DNA of 64,000 nucleotides, taken from NCBI GenBank assembly GCA_018697195.1, contig CM031870.1:14324538-14388537 (forward strand). The letters are read 5' to 3'. Both the position numbers and the translations under genes were made by a program. Below, in pieces: positions 1-10,500 of this stretch. Every line of letters starts with the position of its first letter. Within the stretch, counting starts at the first letter, position 1. The DNA comes from Certhia americana (lineage: Eukaryota; Chordata; Aves; Passeriformes; Certhiidae). Below the pieces are notes generated by a model. The model saw nothing but the letters and a program-made list of their open reading frames with translations, made no database searches and was not told the origin of the DNA.

Positions 1-1045
1 ACGGGTGTGCACAGACACAGCCCCACAGAGTGTGCACAGCTACAGCCCCACACGGGTGTGCACAGACACAGCCCCACAGAGTGTGCATAGCTACAGCCCC
101 ACACGGGTGTGCACAGCCCAACAGGCTCACACGAGTGTGCAGTGCCACAGCCAAACAGGGGTGTGCACAGTTACAGCCTCACACGAGTGTGCACAGCCCT
201 GCACAACACAGAGATCTGTGTGAGTGCACAAATACAGATCTGTGTAACAGTGCACAAACACAGAATTGTGTAACTGCACACACACAGAGCCCTGCACAGA
301 CACACAGATCTGTGTAACAGACACACAGAACTGTGTGTAACAGTGCACAAATACAGATCTGTGTAACAGTGCACACACAGAGATCTGTGTAACTGTGCAC
401 ACACACACATAGAACAGTGTGTCGCAGTGCAGACACACACAGCCATGCACAGCTCTACCTGGCCGTGCACAACTGAACCACTATTCCCAGCTGCACACAA
501 CTGTGCTCAGCCATGCACAGCTGCACACACACCACTGCAGCTGCACACACACCACTGCAGGCATTGACAGCCTCACACAGCAGTGCTCACCCATGCAGAC
601 TGTGCACAACACACACAGCTGTTCACCAGCACACACAGCCACGGCACACACAGCACACACTGCTGCACACACAGCCATGCACAGCACACACAGCCATGCA
701 CACACAGCCGTGCACACACAGCCGTGCACACACAGCCGTGCACAGTTGCACACACACAGAGCAGCGCATGGCTGTCACCACAACTCACTGCATCCCTCGA
801 GCAAAAACAGCTCTGCACACACACACAGACAGACACACAGACAGACACACAGACAGAAACACAGACATACACACACAGAGACACACAGAAACACAGATAG
901 AGCTGTCATCACACACACAGAGACACACAGACACAGAGACACAGACAGACACACAGACACACAGACAGAGACGCACAGACAGACACAGAGACAGACAGAC
1001 AGACAGACAGACACACACACACACACGCACACCCGCACATAACCA
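1..1045. repeat. CA-rich compound tandem array
   Basis: About 1 kb of nested tandem repeats. Positions 1-110 repeat a roughly 25-base unit of the type GTGTGCACAG(A/C)(T)ACAGCCCCACA. Positions 200-410 alternate AGATCTGTGTAACAGTGCAC-like units. Positions 640-760 repeat a 15-base CACACACAGCCGTGC-like unit. Positions 815-1030 are a (CA)n/(CAGA)n microsatellite. All six frames give low-complexity open frames, which are artefacts of the repeat. The array stops about 300 bases before the ANTKMT start codon. Confidence 0.9.
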
Positions 1046-1059
1046 CACACGGCTGTGCC

Positions 1060-1720
1060 CCTCCTGCAGCCCCGGGGCCGTGTCCCTGCTGTCCCCGCAG
1101 CTTGACCCGGTGTCCACCCCTGTCCCCCGCTGCTCGACCTGTGTCCTCCCCCATGTCCCTGCTACCCCCCCCCCCCGTCCCCCCCCCCGCCCCCCCCCCG
1201 TGTCCCCCGGTGCCTCACAAGTGTCCCCCCGCCCCCGTGTCCCCTGGTAACCCGCCCCCCCGCCGTGTCCCCGGTGTCCCGGAGCCTCTCCCGGCGGAAG
1301 GCACCCGGCCGTGCTCCCCTCCCCTTCCGGCGGCCATGGAGCCGAGTTGGGAGCCGGGGGAGCCGGTGGAGCCGGGGGAGCCGTGCTGGGCACAGCCCGG
1401 TGGCTCTCTGGGTGCCCGGGGGCTGCTGGCTCTGGCCGTGGCTAGCGGGGCGGCCGCATGGGCTACCTGGGCTGTGCTGCTGATGCCCGGCTTCCGCCGC
1501 GTCCCTCTGCGCCTGCAGGTACCCCGACACCCCCCAGAGCCCCCCATGCCCACCCCCTGATCCCCCCCTGACCCGCCTGTGCCCCCCCCAGGTGCCCTAC
1601 CAGCCCTCCAGCCCCCGGCAAGTGGCCAACGCCCTGGCGCTGCTGCGGGGGCGCGCCGGGAAGACCGTGGATCTGGGATCCGGAGATGGACGGCTCGTAA
1701 GGGCTGGGTCCTGGGGGGTG
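1060..1720 (+). promoter_or_regulatory. GC-rich promoter region of ANTKMT
   Basis: GC- and C-rich sequence with frequent CpG surrounds the first two ANTKMT exons. It contains long C runs (about 1165-1200) capable of forming a G-quadruplex on the minus strand. No TATA box is evident. The transcription start cannot be placed from sequence alone. Confidence 0.5.
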
Positions 1721-3519
1721 TTTGGGGTGTCCGGGGTGGGTGAAGGGCAGGGAGGGGGGCTGCAGGCACGGGGAGGGTGGAGGGGAGACCCCCGCCCGGC
1801 TGCTGCCTGGCTTCTGGCTGTGGTGCTGGGTAGCTCTCCTGACTACGGTCCAACACCACCCCAGGTGGTCCCGGAGGGTCCTCGATGGTCTTAGACAGCT
1901 GTAGGTGGTTCTAGATTGTCCTAGGTGTTCCTAGATGTTCCTAGGGTTGTCCAGCATGGTCCTAGGTGGGTCTAAACAGCCCCAGGTGGTTCGAGGCAGT
2001 CCTGGGTGCTCCAGGGTGGCTCTAGATGGTCACAGGTTGTCTTTGACAGCCCCTAAAAGACATCACATGCAGGGAGCAGGGTGGGAGTGAGGGCTCTGGG
2101 TGGTGCTGAGCACTCACCCTGCCCGTGGGCCAGCAGGATGGGGTGAGTGGAGCTGGGCAACAGCCCCTGCCCACCCAAATCCAAACCCAAACGCTGAGAT
2201 GCTTTGGGTTTCTCTGCCTCTCCAGGTGCTCGAGGCTTACAAGCAGGGGCTGAGGCCAGCCCTGGGCTATGAGCTCAACCCCTGGCTGCTGTGCCTGGCC
2301 AACTACCGTGCCTGGAAGGCCGGGTGCCACGGGGAGGTCTCTTTCCTGAAGAAGGATCTGTGGAAGGTAACAGCAACCCCATGTGCTCAGCGCGGGGCCA
2401 GAGCTCTGCTTGCATCCCCAGGATGGATTTGCTGGTGGCTGCTTGCTCCTTCCCCATCCCAGGCTGCTCCTGGGAGGTGGATATCCAGCTCTGAGGAAAG
2501 GCCTGGGTGCTGGTGACAGGGTCACCTGCAGAGATGAGCTTCTCAGGCTGACATAAGGTATTTGCAGCCAGACCAGAGAGAGTCCATCAGGGAATGTGGG
2601 TCTGGGATGGAGGCAGGTGTTTCCCAAGATGTGCTGCTTTCACACCCACGCTTCCCCATCCCACGTGTTTTGTGGTTTCTTTGCTCCCTCCAAGGTTCTA
2701 GAGATCACCCACAAGGCTTGGATGCTCAAACAGTTGTTCTTACTCTGCCTGTTGCTCGTTATTCCCCTTTTCCTTCTGTTTTAAGGTGAATCTTTCTGAC
2801 TGCCACAACGTGATCGTGTTTCTGGCCCCCAGCGTGGTGAGTCAGTCCCTCCCACCCTGAGTTGTTCTGGGCCAGCTCCAGGGGGCTTTTCTTGGGAATG
2901 AGAGGGGATCTGGGATGGAATAAGGCCAGGTGCCTTTGGTTTTATAGAGCCATGGAATCATTTAGGTTGGAAAATCCCCCTGAGATGGAATCCTACCGTT
3001 CCTCCAGCACTGCCAAGGCCACCACTAACCCGTGTCCCCAAGTGTCACAGCCATGTCTGTTAAAGCCCTGCAGGGATGGGGACCCCACCACTGCCCTGGG
3101 CAGCTGTGCCAGTTCCTGACCACTCTTCCCATGAAGAAATTTTCCCAATACCCAACCTAAACCTCCCCTGGTACAACTTGAGGCTGTTTCCTCATCACTT
3201 GCTCCAACTCCCAGCCTCACATCGGGCCAGTACCAGCCCTGTGCTTTGAAGGGTCTTGGTCCCTGGTGGCACTACCACTGTGTGACCGTGTCCTAAGGCT
3301 GCCTGTCCCTGGCTGTGTCTCTCTCCCCAGAAACCTCCCTTGGCCACCAAGCTCCTGGCAGAGCTGCCCGACGACGCCCGGGTGGTGGCTGGACGCTTCC
3401 CCTTCCCCTCCTGGACCCCCAGCACCACCCTGGGGCAGGGGCTGGAGCAGGTCTGGGCCTATGACATGAAGGAGGTGCGGCGAGAAGTGCAGGACAGTGC
3501 CCAGCAAAGCCAGGTCTGA
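1336..3519 (+). CDS. ANTKMT: Adenine nucleotide translocase lysine methyltransferase (FAM173A), five exons
   Basis: Coding exons are 1336-1518, 1592-1696, 2226-2366, 2786-2836 and 3331-3519. All introns are GT-AG in phase 0, giving 222 residues (human about 235). A hydrophobic segment at residues 29-50 is the expected mitochondrial targeting/membrane anchor. The seven-beta-strand methyltransferase signature follows: SAM-binding motif I DLGSGDGR near residues 87-94, then GYELNPWLL and [10 protein letters not shown], which match the FAM173 family. The known family role is SAM-dependent methylation of a lysine on the ADP/ATP carrier in mitochondria. The start is the first ATG in a CpG-rich context and precedes the hydrophobic anchor. 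The C-terminus ends soon after WAYDMKEV and is shorter than in human. The gene is convergent with CCDC78. Confidence 0.95.
1860..2045. repeat. Degenerate short tandem repeat in ANTKMT intron 2
   Basis: About a dozen imperfect units of the form (T)CCTAGGTGGTTCTAGA, mixing GTCC/CCTAGG/TTCTAG words with an irregular period near 14-17 bases. The block lies entirely within intron 2. Confidence 0.55.
2940..3235 (-). mobile_element. CR1 retrotransposon 3' fragment (antisense)
   Basis: It begins with the reversed CR1 tail (agccatggaatcatttaggt) and continues into reversed CR1 3'-UTR sequence with GGCAGCTGTGCCAGT and CCTAAACCTCCCCTGG. It lies in ANTKMT intron 4 and is an older subfamily. Confidence 0.8.
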
Positions 3520-3778
3520 CCTCAGCCTCGTTAAGCCCGATTTAACACCAGCCTCGTTAAGCCTGGCATTAAGGATCAGAGCCACTCCAGCCCTTGGCTC
3601 AGCTCAGGACACAAGTGCTTGGCCAGCATTTGTCCTGGGGACTTGCAGGGACTGGCAATCCTTCATTTTTCCAGAGTGTGAGCAAAGCCAGGGAAAAGAA
3701 AATCCAACCTAGAAATCTTGGGGTTAACGCTGGATTTAAGGGATAAAGCTCCAGTGCCTCTTTTTGGATGATTGCTAT

Positions 3779-3807
3779 TTTATTGCTATTTAATTTTTGA
3801 AAATAAA
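3779..3807. terminator. Opposed poly(A) signals of ANTKMT and CCDC78
   Basis: AATAAA on the plus strand at 3802-3807 lies 283 bases after the ANTKMT stop and is its likely poly(A) signal. TTTATT at 3779-3784 reads as AATAAA on the minus strand and is the first such signal I see downstream of the CCDC78 stop. If both are used, the two transcripts overlap by a few tens of bases at their 3' ends. Confidence 0.6.
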
Positions 3808-4016
3808 GGTTTGGTTGGTTGTTCCTCTGGGGTTTTTGCTTTGTCTTTGAGCTGCTGGATGGTCCTGGAGTTGGAGCAGCTGCTGCTCCTGGACTCAGGC
3901 TTTGCTCCACCATCCTTTCCAGCTCACCTCTATGAAGGACCAGTTTGGCCCTGCTCATCAGTATAATATTCCATTTTCCACTCAAACACAGAGAAAAGTG
4001 GGGTTTTCCCATTGTA

Positions 4017-4222
4017 GAGTCACAGAATCATGGAATGGGTTGGGTTGGAAGGGACCTTGAAGCTCCTCTTGTTCCACCCCTGCCATGGGACACCTCCCAC
4101 AGTCCCAGGGTGCTCCAAGCCCCATCCAGCCTGGCCTTGGACACTTCCAGGGATCCAGGGGCAGCCACAGCTTCTCTGGAGAACCTTTCACCACCCTCCC
4201 AGTAAAAGAGCAGCTCATCCCT
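4017..4222 (-). mobile_element. CR1 3' fragment (antisense)
   Basis: Reversed CR1 tail (cagaatcatggaatgggttg), then GGATCCAGGGGCAGCCACAG. In the predicted 3' UTR of CCDC78, in the same transcriptional sense as that gene. Confidence 0.85.
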
Positions 4223-4595
4223 TTTTCCAACCCCAGAACAAATTCTGGCCTGAGCCAGCCTTGGCTCTGTCTTGCAGGAGCTGTGAGGGGAGCAAGGCAG
4301 GAGCAGCTTGGTCCAGGCCCAGGTCTCATCCAGGAAAAATGTTACAGCAGGAGCAGGAACCTGTCCCAACAGTGAAGAGCTGCCTGGGAACCTGATCCTG
4401 TGCTCAGGGAAGAGCAGAATTCCTGCAGCCAGTGGATGGCTGGGGACAGATGAGATGCAGTTGTCTTGTTTCATTTTAGTCCTGTGAATTTAAGACCAGG
4501 TGGTTTCACTGGCTGTTCCCCAGCCTGGGGAGGATCCTTGCCTGGCAGTCCATAAAACACAGACCTCCCTTGGCATCTGGGTGTTCCCAGGGCTG

Positions 4596-7500
4596 CTATG
4601 GCTCGTGGCTGGCACTCCTGGCACTGGGCACTCGGGGCACCTCAGCGTTCCTCAGCCGCAGGATCTCCTGCTTGTACCTGTGGTGGGAGTGGCACTGTCA
4701 CTGCCTGGCTGCTCACGGTGCCCAGGAGCTGAGCCTGGCACACAGATCCTGCAGCCTGTCCCAAAGAAAAGGTGTTCATGGGCTCTGCCAGGTCAGGGCA
4801 GAGCTGGCTGGGCAGTCACGGCAGGAGCAGGTGGATCATGCCCTGACACATCTGCCCTGCTTGTCCTCTCCCTTCCCTGCTGTTCTCCCTGCTCCAGAGC
4901 TGGAGGAGCCAGGGAGAGGGGAACAGCTCGGGGGCTGCTCAAAGGACTTAGATTAGAAACTGTGAAAAGAACTCTAAAGGTTTTAGGCTTTAGATTAGGC
5001 TTTAGATTTTAGGTTCCTGTGAAAGTTCCAGGGAATTTCTTTAGGCCTCTTCCAGGACCTAAAGGGGCTCCAAGAGAGCAGGAGAGGGACTTTGGAACAT
5101 GGCATAAAGTGGCAGGGCATGGGGAATGGCTTCCCACTGCCAGAGGGCAGGGATAAATGGGATATTGAGAAGGAATTGTTCCGTGGGAGTGTGGGCAGGC
5201 CCTGGCACAGGGTGCCCAGAGCAGCTGTGGCTGCCCCTGGATCCCTGGAAATGTCCAAGGCCAGGCTGGACAGGGCTTGGAGTAACCTGGGATGGTGGGA
5301 GGTGTCCCTGCCCATGGAAGGGGAACTGGATGAACTTGTCACATCAAACCCAGCCCCTTCCGTGCTTCTGATTCCTCCTGAGGATGGGTGAGCACACAGG
5401 GAAGGACACATGTGGTAGGGCGTGTCTGTCCTGCTGCCATGTGGGACAAGAGGTGGTGGCAGCTGCAGTGGGACATCAGGTGTGGTGGCAGTGCTGTGGC
5501 AGGGTCAGCAGAGGACACAGAGATGTCACTGGCACCAAGCCTGGGGCTGGAGCAGGAGCACAGAGCACAGGGGGATCCCCCAGCTTACCTGGCAAGGTGC
5601 TGGTCGATATACCCCTGCAGCTCTGACACCTGCTCCTCTGCCACCACAGCCCGAGACAGCAGCTGGCTTCTCTCCTGCTCCAGGTCCTCCTGCAGGGGCA
5701 AAAAAACCCATGGAGAAAGCGTGGAAAACCAGGGAGATCTGTGCGATGGGAGTGGTGCTGCTCAGCCCCTCTGTGCTGACCTTCCGACACTTCCCCATCA
5801 CTCCAACCTCTCAGCTCCCTTCTTTTGGCCTCAGAGGTACAGCCCGTGCAGGGGTTGAGCTTTGCATCCCCAGGGAAGGGTGGAGCCCTCCCTCAGGTTG
5901 CTGTGGGCAGGGAAAGGCAGGGCATGGAGGTGAATATCCCTGCAGCCAACAGGAGCCAGGCTGGGGAGCTGAGCCAGATTCAGCCTAGACTTGAACCAGG
6001 TCGAACAGAATGAAAGAATTGTGGAACTGTGTAGGCTGGAAAAGCCCACTAGAATGCAGGTGATAACCTGGCTCTGCCAAGGCCACCACTGACCTGTGTC
6101 CCCACGTGCCACATCCACATGGTTTTTAAATCCCTGCAGGGATGGGGACCCCAGTGCTACCCTGGGCAGCTGTGCCAGTGCCTGGCCACCCTTTCCATGA
6201 AGGGATATTCCCAATATCCAGTGTTAACCTCTCCTGGAACAGTTTGAGGCCGTTCCCTCTCCTCCTGTCCCTGTTCCCTGGGAGCAGAACCCATTCCCCA
6301 CCCCACCCCCCCCCGGCTGTCCCCTCCTGTCAGGGAGTTGTGCAGAGCTCAGGTCCCCCCTGAGCCTCCTTTTCTCCAGGCTGAGCCCCTTTCCCAGCTC
6401 CCTCAGCCTCTCCTGGTGCTCCATTCCCTTCCCCAGCTCTGTTCCCTTCCCTGGACACGCTCCAGCCCCTCAGTGTCCTTCCTGTCATGATGGGCTCAGA
6501 ACTGTCCCCAAGACTGGAGGTGCCTCAGCAGTGCCAGCACAGGGGAGCAATCAACCCCAGTTTGTTACAGAAATACCAAAAGGTTGTTCTGAAACGTGGG
6601 CAGAAGTGACAAGGGGCTGCTCTCCTTCCCTTAGCAGCAGGGATGGTAAAACCTTGAGACACCACCAGCCAGGCCCTGCCAGCACTGCTTGGAGGGCTGA
6701 GGCCAAAGCCACAGCAAGGCTCCATGGAAAGTGATCCCCAGGGAATGGGCACGGCCCTGAGGCTGCCAGAGCTCCAGGAGCCTTTGGACAGCACTGCCAG
6801 AGTTGGCCAGGGTGGGGTTGTTGGGGTGTCTGGAGCTGGGACTGTTCCCACTCAGGATTTTCTGTGACTCCATGGAAGTTTCCCCCTCCAGCCTGGAGCA
6901 GCGTATCAGCCCCAGGGCAGGAGCTGAGGGAGCACATCTCTGCTGTGTGGGGGAGAGAAGCTTTGGCTCCAAAGGGCTGTTCCAGACCTTTACCTGGGTG
7001 TTGAGTGGGAATTCCCGGAGCTTCTTCCTGACCTTGACCTCTGCCCAGCCCTCCTCATCCAGCTGCCTGGGACAGAAGAGCTCATTTGGATCAAATCCAG
7101 CCCCTCCCCAGCTCACACAGCCCCACACAACTGGTGCCCATCCCGCCCTGATCCCCAGAACCTGAACCTTTCCTCCCCCAGTGCCCAAACTTCCTCAGGG
7201 CACCTGCTGCAACAACCTTCAGCCCTTCTGCCAACCTGGGACTCCCCACCCACAGCCTGGGGCTGTTCCAAACCACATTAAGGCAGGAAGAGTCCTGAAA
7301 CCTTGTCCCTGCGGGGCTGGATTTGATGGGAACAGGGAGCCAAAGGCTGGCACTTGCCCCGTTTGGAGCAGGGAGCCCGTTCTGGTCAGCGAGCATGAGA
7401 GGTGAGCTGTCTGCACAGCCCAGCGTGGGAAAAGCCCTTCCCAGCCCATCCCAGCCTCCGGGAGGAAAATACAGGTCACATCTGATGCTGGGGGAATTTG

Positions 7501-10500
7501 GGTTGTGTGAAGGCAGGAATGCATTGTGCTCCCTCCAGTTCCCTGCAGCTTCCCAGCGCGGGGAGATCCCAGCTGGATTTTCATGGGAGCAATAAACAGG
7601 GAATTGGTGCAGCTGGTGAACCCCCACAGCATGGGAGGTGGAAGGAGCTGGGTTTGAGGTCTCTCCCAGCCCAACCCCTTCTCTGACAAAAGCAAGAAGT
7701 GTCGGGAATGGGAACACCGGGATTCCTGCCTCTTGCTGGAGGAGCAAGGCAACAGCAGGGGTTAACCCAGCGGTGTTTGAAGTGTGTGGGGTCTCTTGGC
7801 AGTTAAAAGAACCCCCAAATGATGAAGATGCCTCACTGAAGTTCAGGTTCTGGACTTTCCATGCTCTGAACTTTCTGCTCTTGTGGTGTCTGCCCAAATT
7901 ACTGCATTTACTCACGGAGCTCTGCTATTTTCAGTGTGGAAAACATGGCAGAGGCTGGTTGAGGCTCCAGCTTGTGCCTGAGAGAGCCCTCCAGAGCTCA
8001 GGGGCTCTAGCACTCACCCCCTCCTCAGTGCTGGCATCCAGCTAATGGCATATTTGACATGTTTTCTAGGTGACCACGTCTTTTAGAGGGCTGAAAAACC
8101 CCAGCTCAGGTTTCTCCAGCTCTTTATTCCACCCCTCCAGAGCTCCAGCTGGTTGAGTTTTAGCAGGATAATGGAGCAGGGAGAAGAGACCCATCAAAAT
8201 GTAGCAATTTCAGGGTTTGTTGGGAAGCCAGGGAGGCATCAGCATGGTGGCACCAAAGGGTTCCAGCCCAACTCCTGCTCTGGGAAGGAGGAAAACCAGG
8301 ATCATCCCAAACTGGTGGTGCCTCACAGGCCTTTCTGGGGTTGTGATCCACCAAAACACTTGGGATATGCTTTGCTTTGGCTTTTAAAGAGGTCAGTGGG
8401 GCTAAAAACATGATTAAATCAAATATGTGCTTAAGAGGTTTCTTGGATCAAGGCCCAGTGACCAAGTCAGTTCCTGCAGGAAGCTCTGTGCTGAGGGGAC
8501 AGCTGCCTCTCCTTCCCAGAGCAGGCTCCAGCAGTTCCATTTCCCTGCTTATTGCTGCCTCCAGCCAGGCAAAAAAGATCCCCCAATCCACACATTCAGG
8601 AGAATTTGGAATGACAGATATTCCAAGAAAGAGCCAGCACTTACTGCTCCGGAGGCACTGGGAAGGCAGAGGCTCCTTTCAGGCTTTTCTGAAGGCAAAG
8701 GAAGAAAATTCATGTTGAATTCCTGTCAACATCAACCCGTTGCAATCCCAGATCCTGTCACTTTCAGAGAAATCCTGTCGTGGGATGGCTTAGGCTAGAA
8801 GGGACCTTAAGCATGACCCCCTCCCATGAGCAGGGACACCTTCCACTGTCCCAGCTTTCTCCAAACCCCATCCAACTTGGCCTTGAACATTTCCAGGGAT
8901 CCAGGGGCAGCCACAGCTGCTCTGGGCACCCTGTACCAGGGCCTGCCCACTCTCTCACTGAGCAATTCCTTCCTTACATCCAACCTAAATCTCTCCTCTT
9001 TCAGTTTAAATCCATTCCCCCTGTCCTGTCACTATCTGCACATGTAAAAAGATATTCTCCCTCTTTTTTGTAAGGCCCCTTGGAAGTGGCACAAGGTATC
9101 CCAGCACTGCCACAGCCACCAGTGCCATGGCAAGGGAACAATGGGCTGTACAGTCTGAAAGTTTCAGGTCTCCCATCCCCTGAATTTTTTTAAGAAATGT
9201 ATCCTGTGCAAATCAAGACTCTCATTTGCCCAGTGAGAGGACGTTCCCCCATCCCTGGAAGTGTCCAAGGCCAGGCTGGACAGGACTTGGAGCAGCCTGG
9301 GATAGCTGAAGGTGTCCCTGCCCGTATCAGGGGTGGAACAAGATGAGTTTTAAGGCTCCTTCCAACCCAAACCGTTGTGGGATTCCAGGATTCTGTCACG
9401 TGGAGATGACTGTTGTGTTCCCTGCCAGTGCCACAGGCACAGCAAACCCTCAGGGCGAGCGTGGATGTGGCACTCGGGGACATGGCTCTGTGAGGGCCTT
9501 GGGGGAATGGTTGGACCCGATGATCTGAGAGGGCATTTCCAACCTAACCAATCCTAAAAACGCCTTAAGGAAGGGGCTGAATCTCCAGCTCATGAAGCTC
9601 TCCCCACCAAGCCACAGCTCCCTACCTTCTGCAGCTCCTGGAGCTGCATCTCCAGCTTTGCCTTTTCCTCCCGCAGCCGGTTCAGCTCCCGGGAGCTGTT
9701 TGTCAGCAGCTCTGGGTCTGTGATGGAGAAGTGCAGCTCAGCAGGGCCACAATCCATGGCACTGCTCCCCAGGGATCGGATCTGCTCCCGCTGCAGCCTG
9801 CAAGGAGCACAGGGGTCAGCCCCTGCTCGCATTTTTGGGTGACATCCCCCAGCACTTCTGCTGCCCCCGAAGGTGCCACTCACTGGGACCTGCTGGGTCT
9901 GGCCACCTGCAAAGGACAAGTGGGAGAATTTCTGAAGGGAGCTTATCCTTGAGCTATTTGTGGCTTTTATACCACAAGTATTTCTGCTGCTTCCCACAGC
10001 CCAAGCTGCTGGGAGAGCTGAGAGCACTGCAGGGACGGGCTGGGAGGTGGAGCTATTTGTGGTACCTCTGCATTTCCACACCATCCACCGTGGGATCAAT
10101 CTCTCACCCTGCATTTTAAGTGGGAGGAACATATGTGCAAAGCAGCTCCACGGGGTCCTGAGCACCCTGATGTGCAGCTGGAGGCAGCTTGATCCTGGAT
10201 TGCCAGGAGCAGGGAGATGAATGTGCTCTCCAGACCCTCTGCTCCATCTGAGAGCTGTGTTTGCCTCCTTCTGGGGCAGGGGGTGGTGCTAGGGGGATTT
10301 CCCACTTAGCCCTGAAGGAGGAGGTGGCTGAGGTTTACCCATAGGCAATCAGGAGGTTCTCATGCTTCTTGGCCAGGTCCTTCATGCGTTTCTTGTACCC
10401 ACGAGCTGCCCGAGCCAGCTGCTCTTCCCGGGACTTGTAGGAAGCCCGGATATCCCTAAGCATGCTGTCCACAAAGTTCCTCATGGCAGCTGGGCCAGCT

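Noticed and set aside
419..1250. Long His/Thr-rich open frames in the 5' array
   Set aside because: Low-complexity translation of CA/CAGA repeats.
7091..7915. 274-codon minus-strand open frame
   Set aside because: Runs through a CCDC78 intron into exon-flanking sequence with no domain or similarity.
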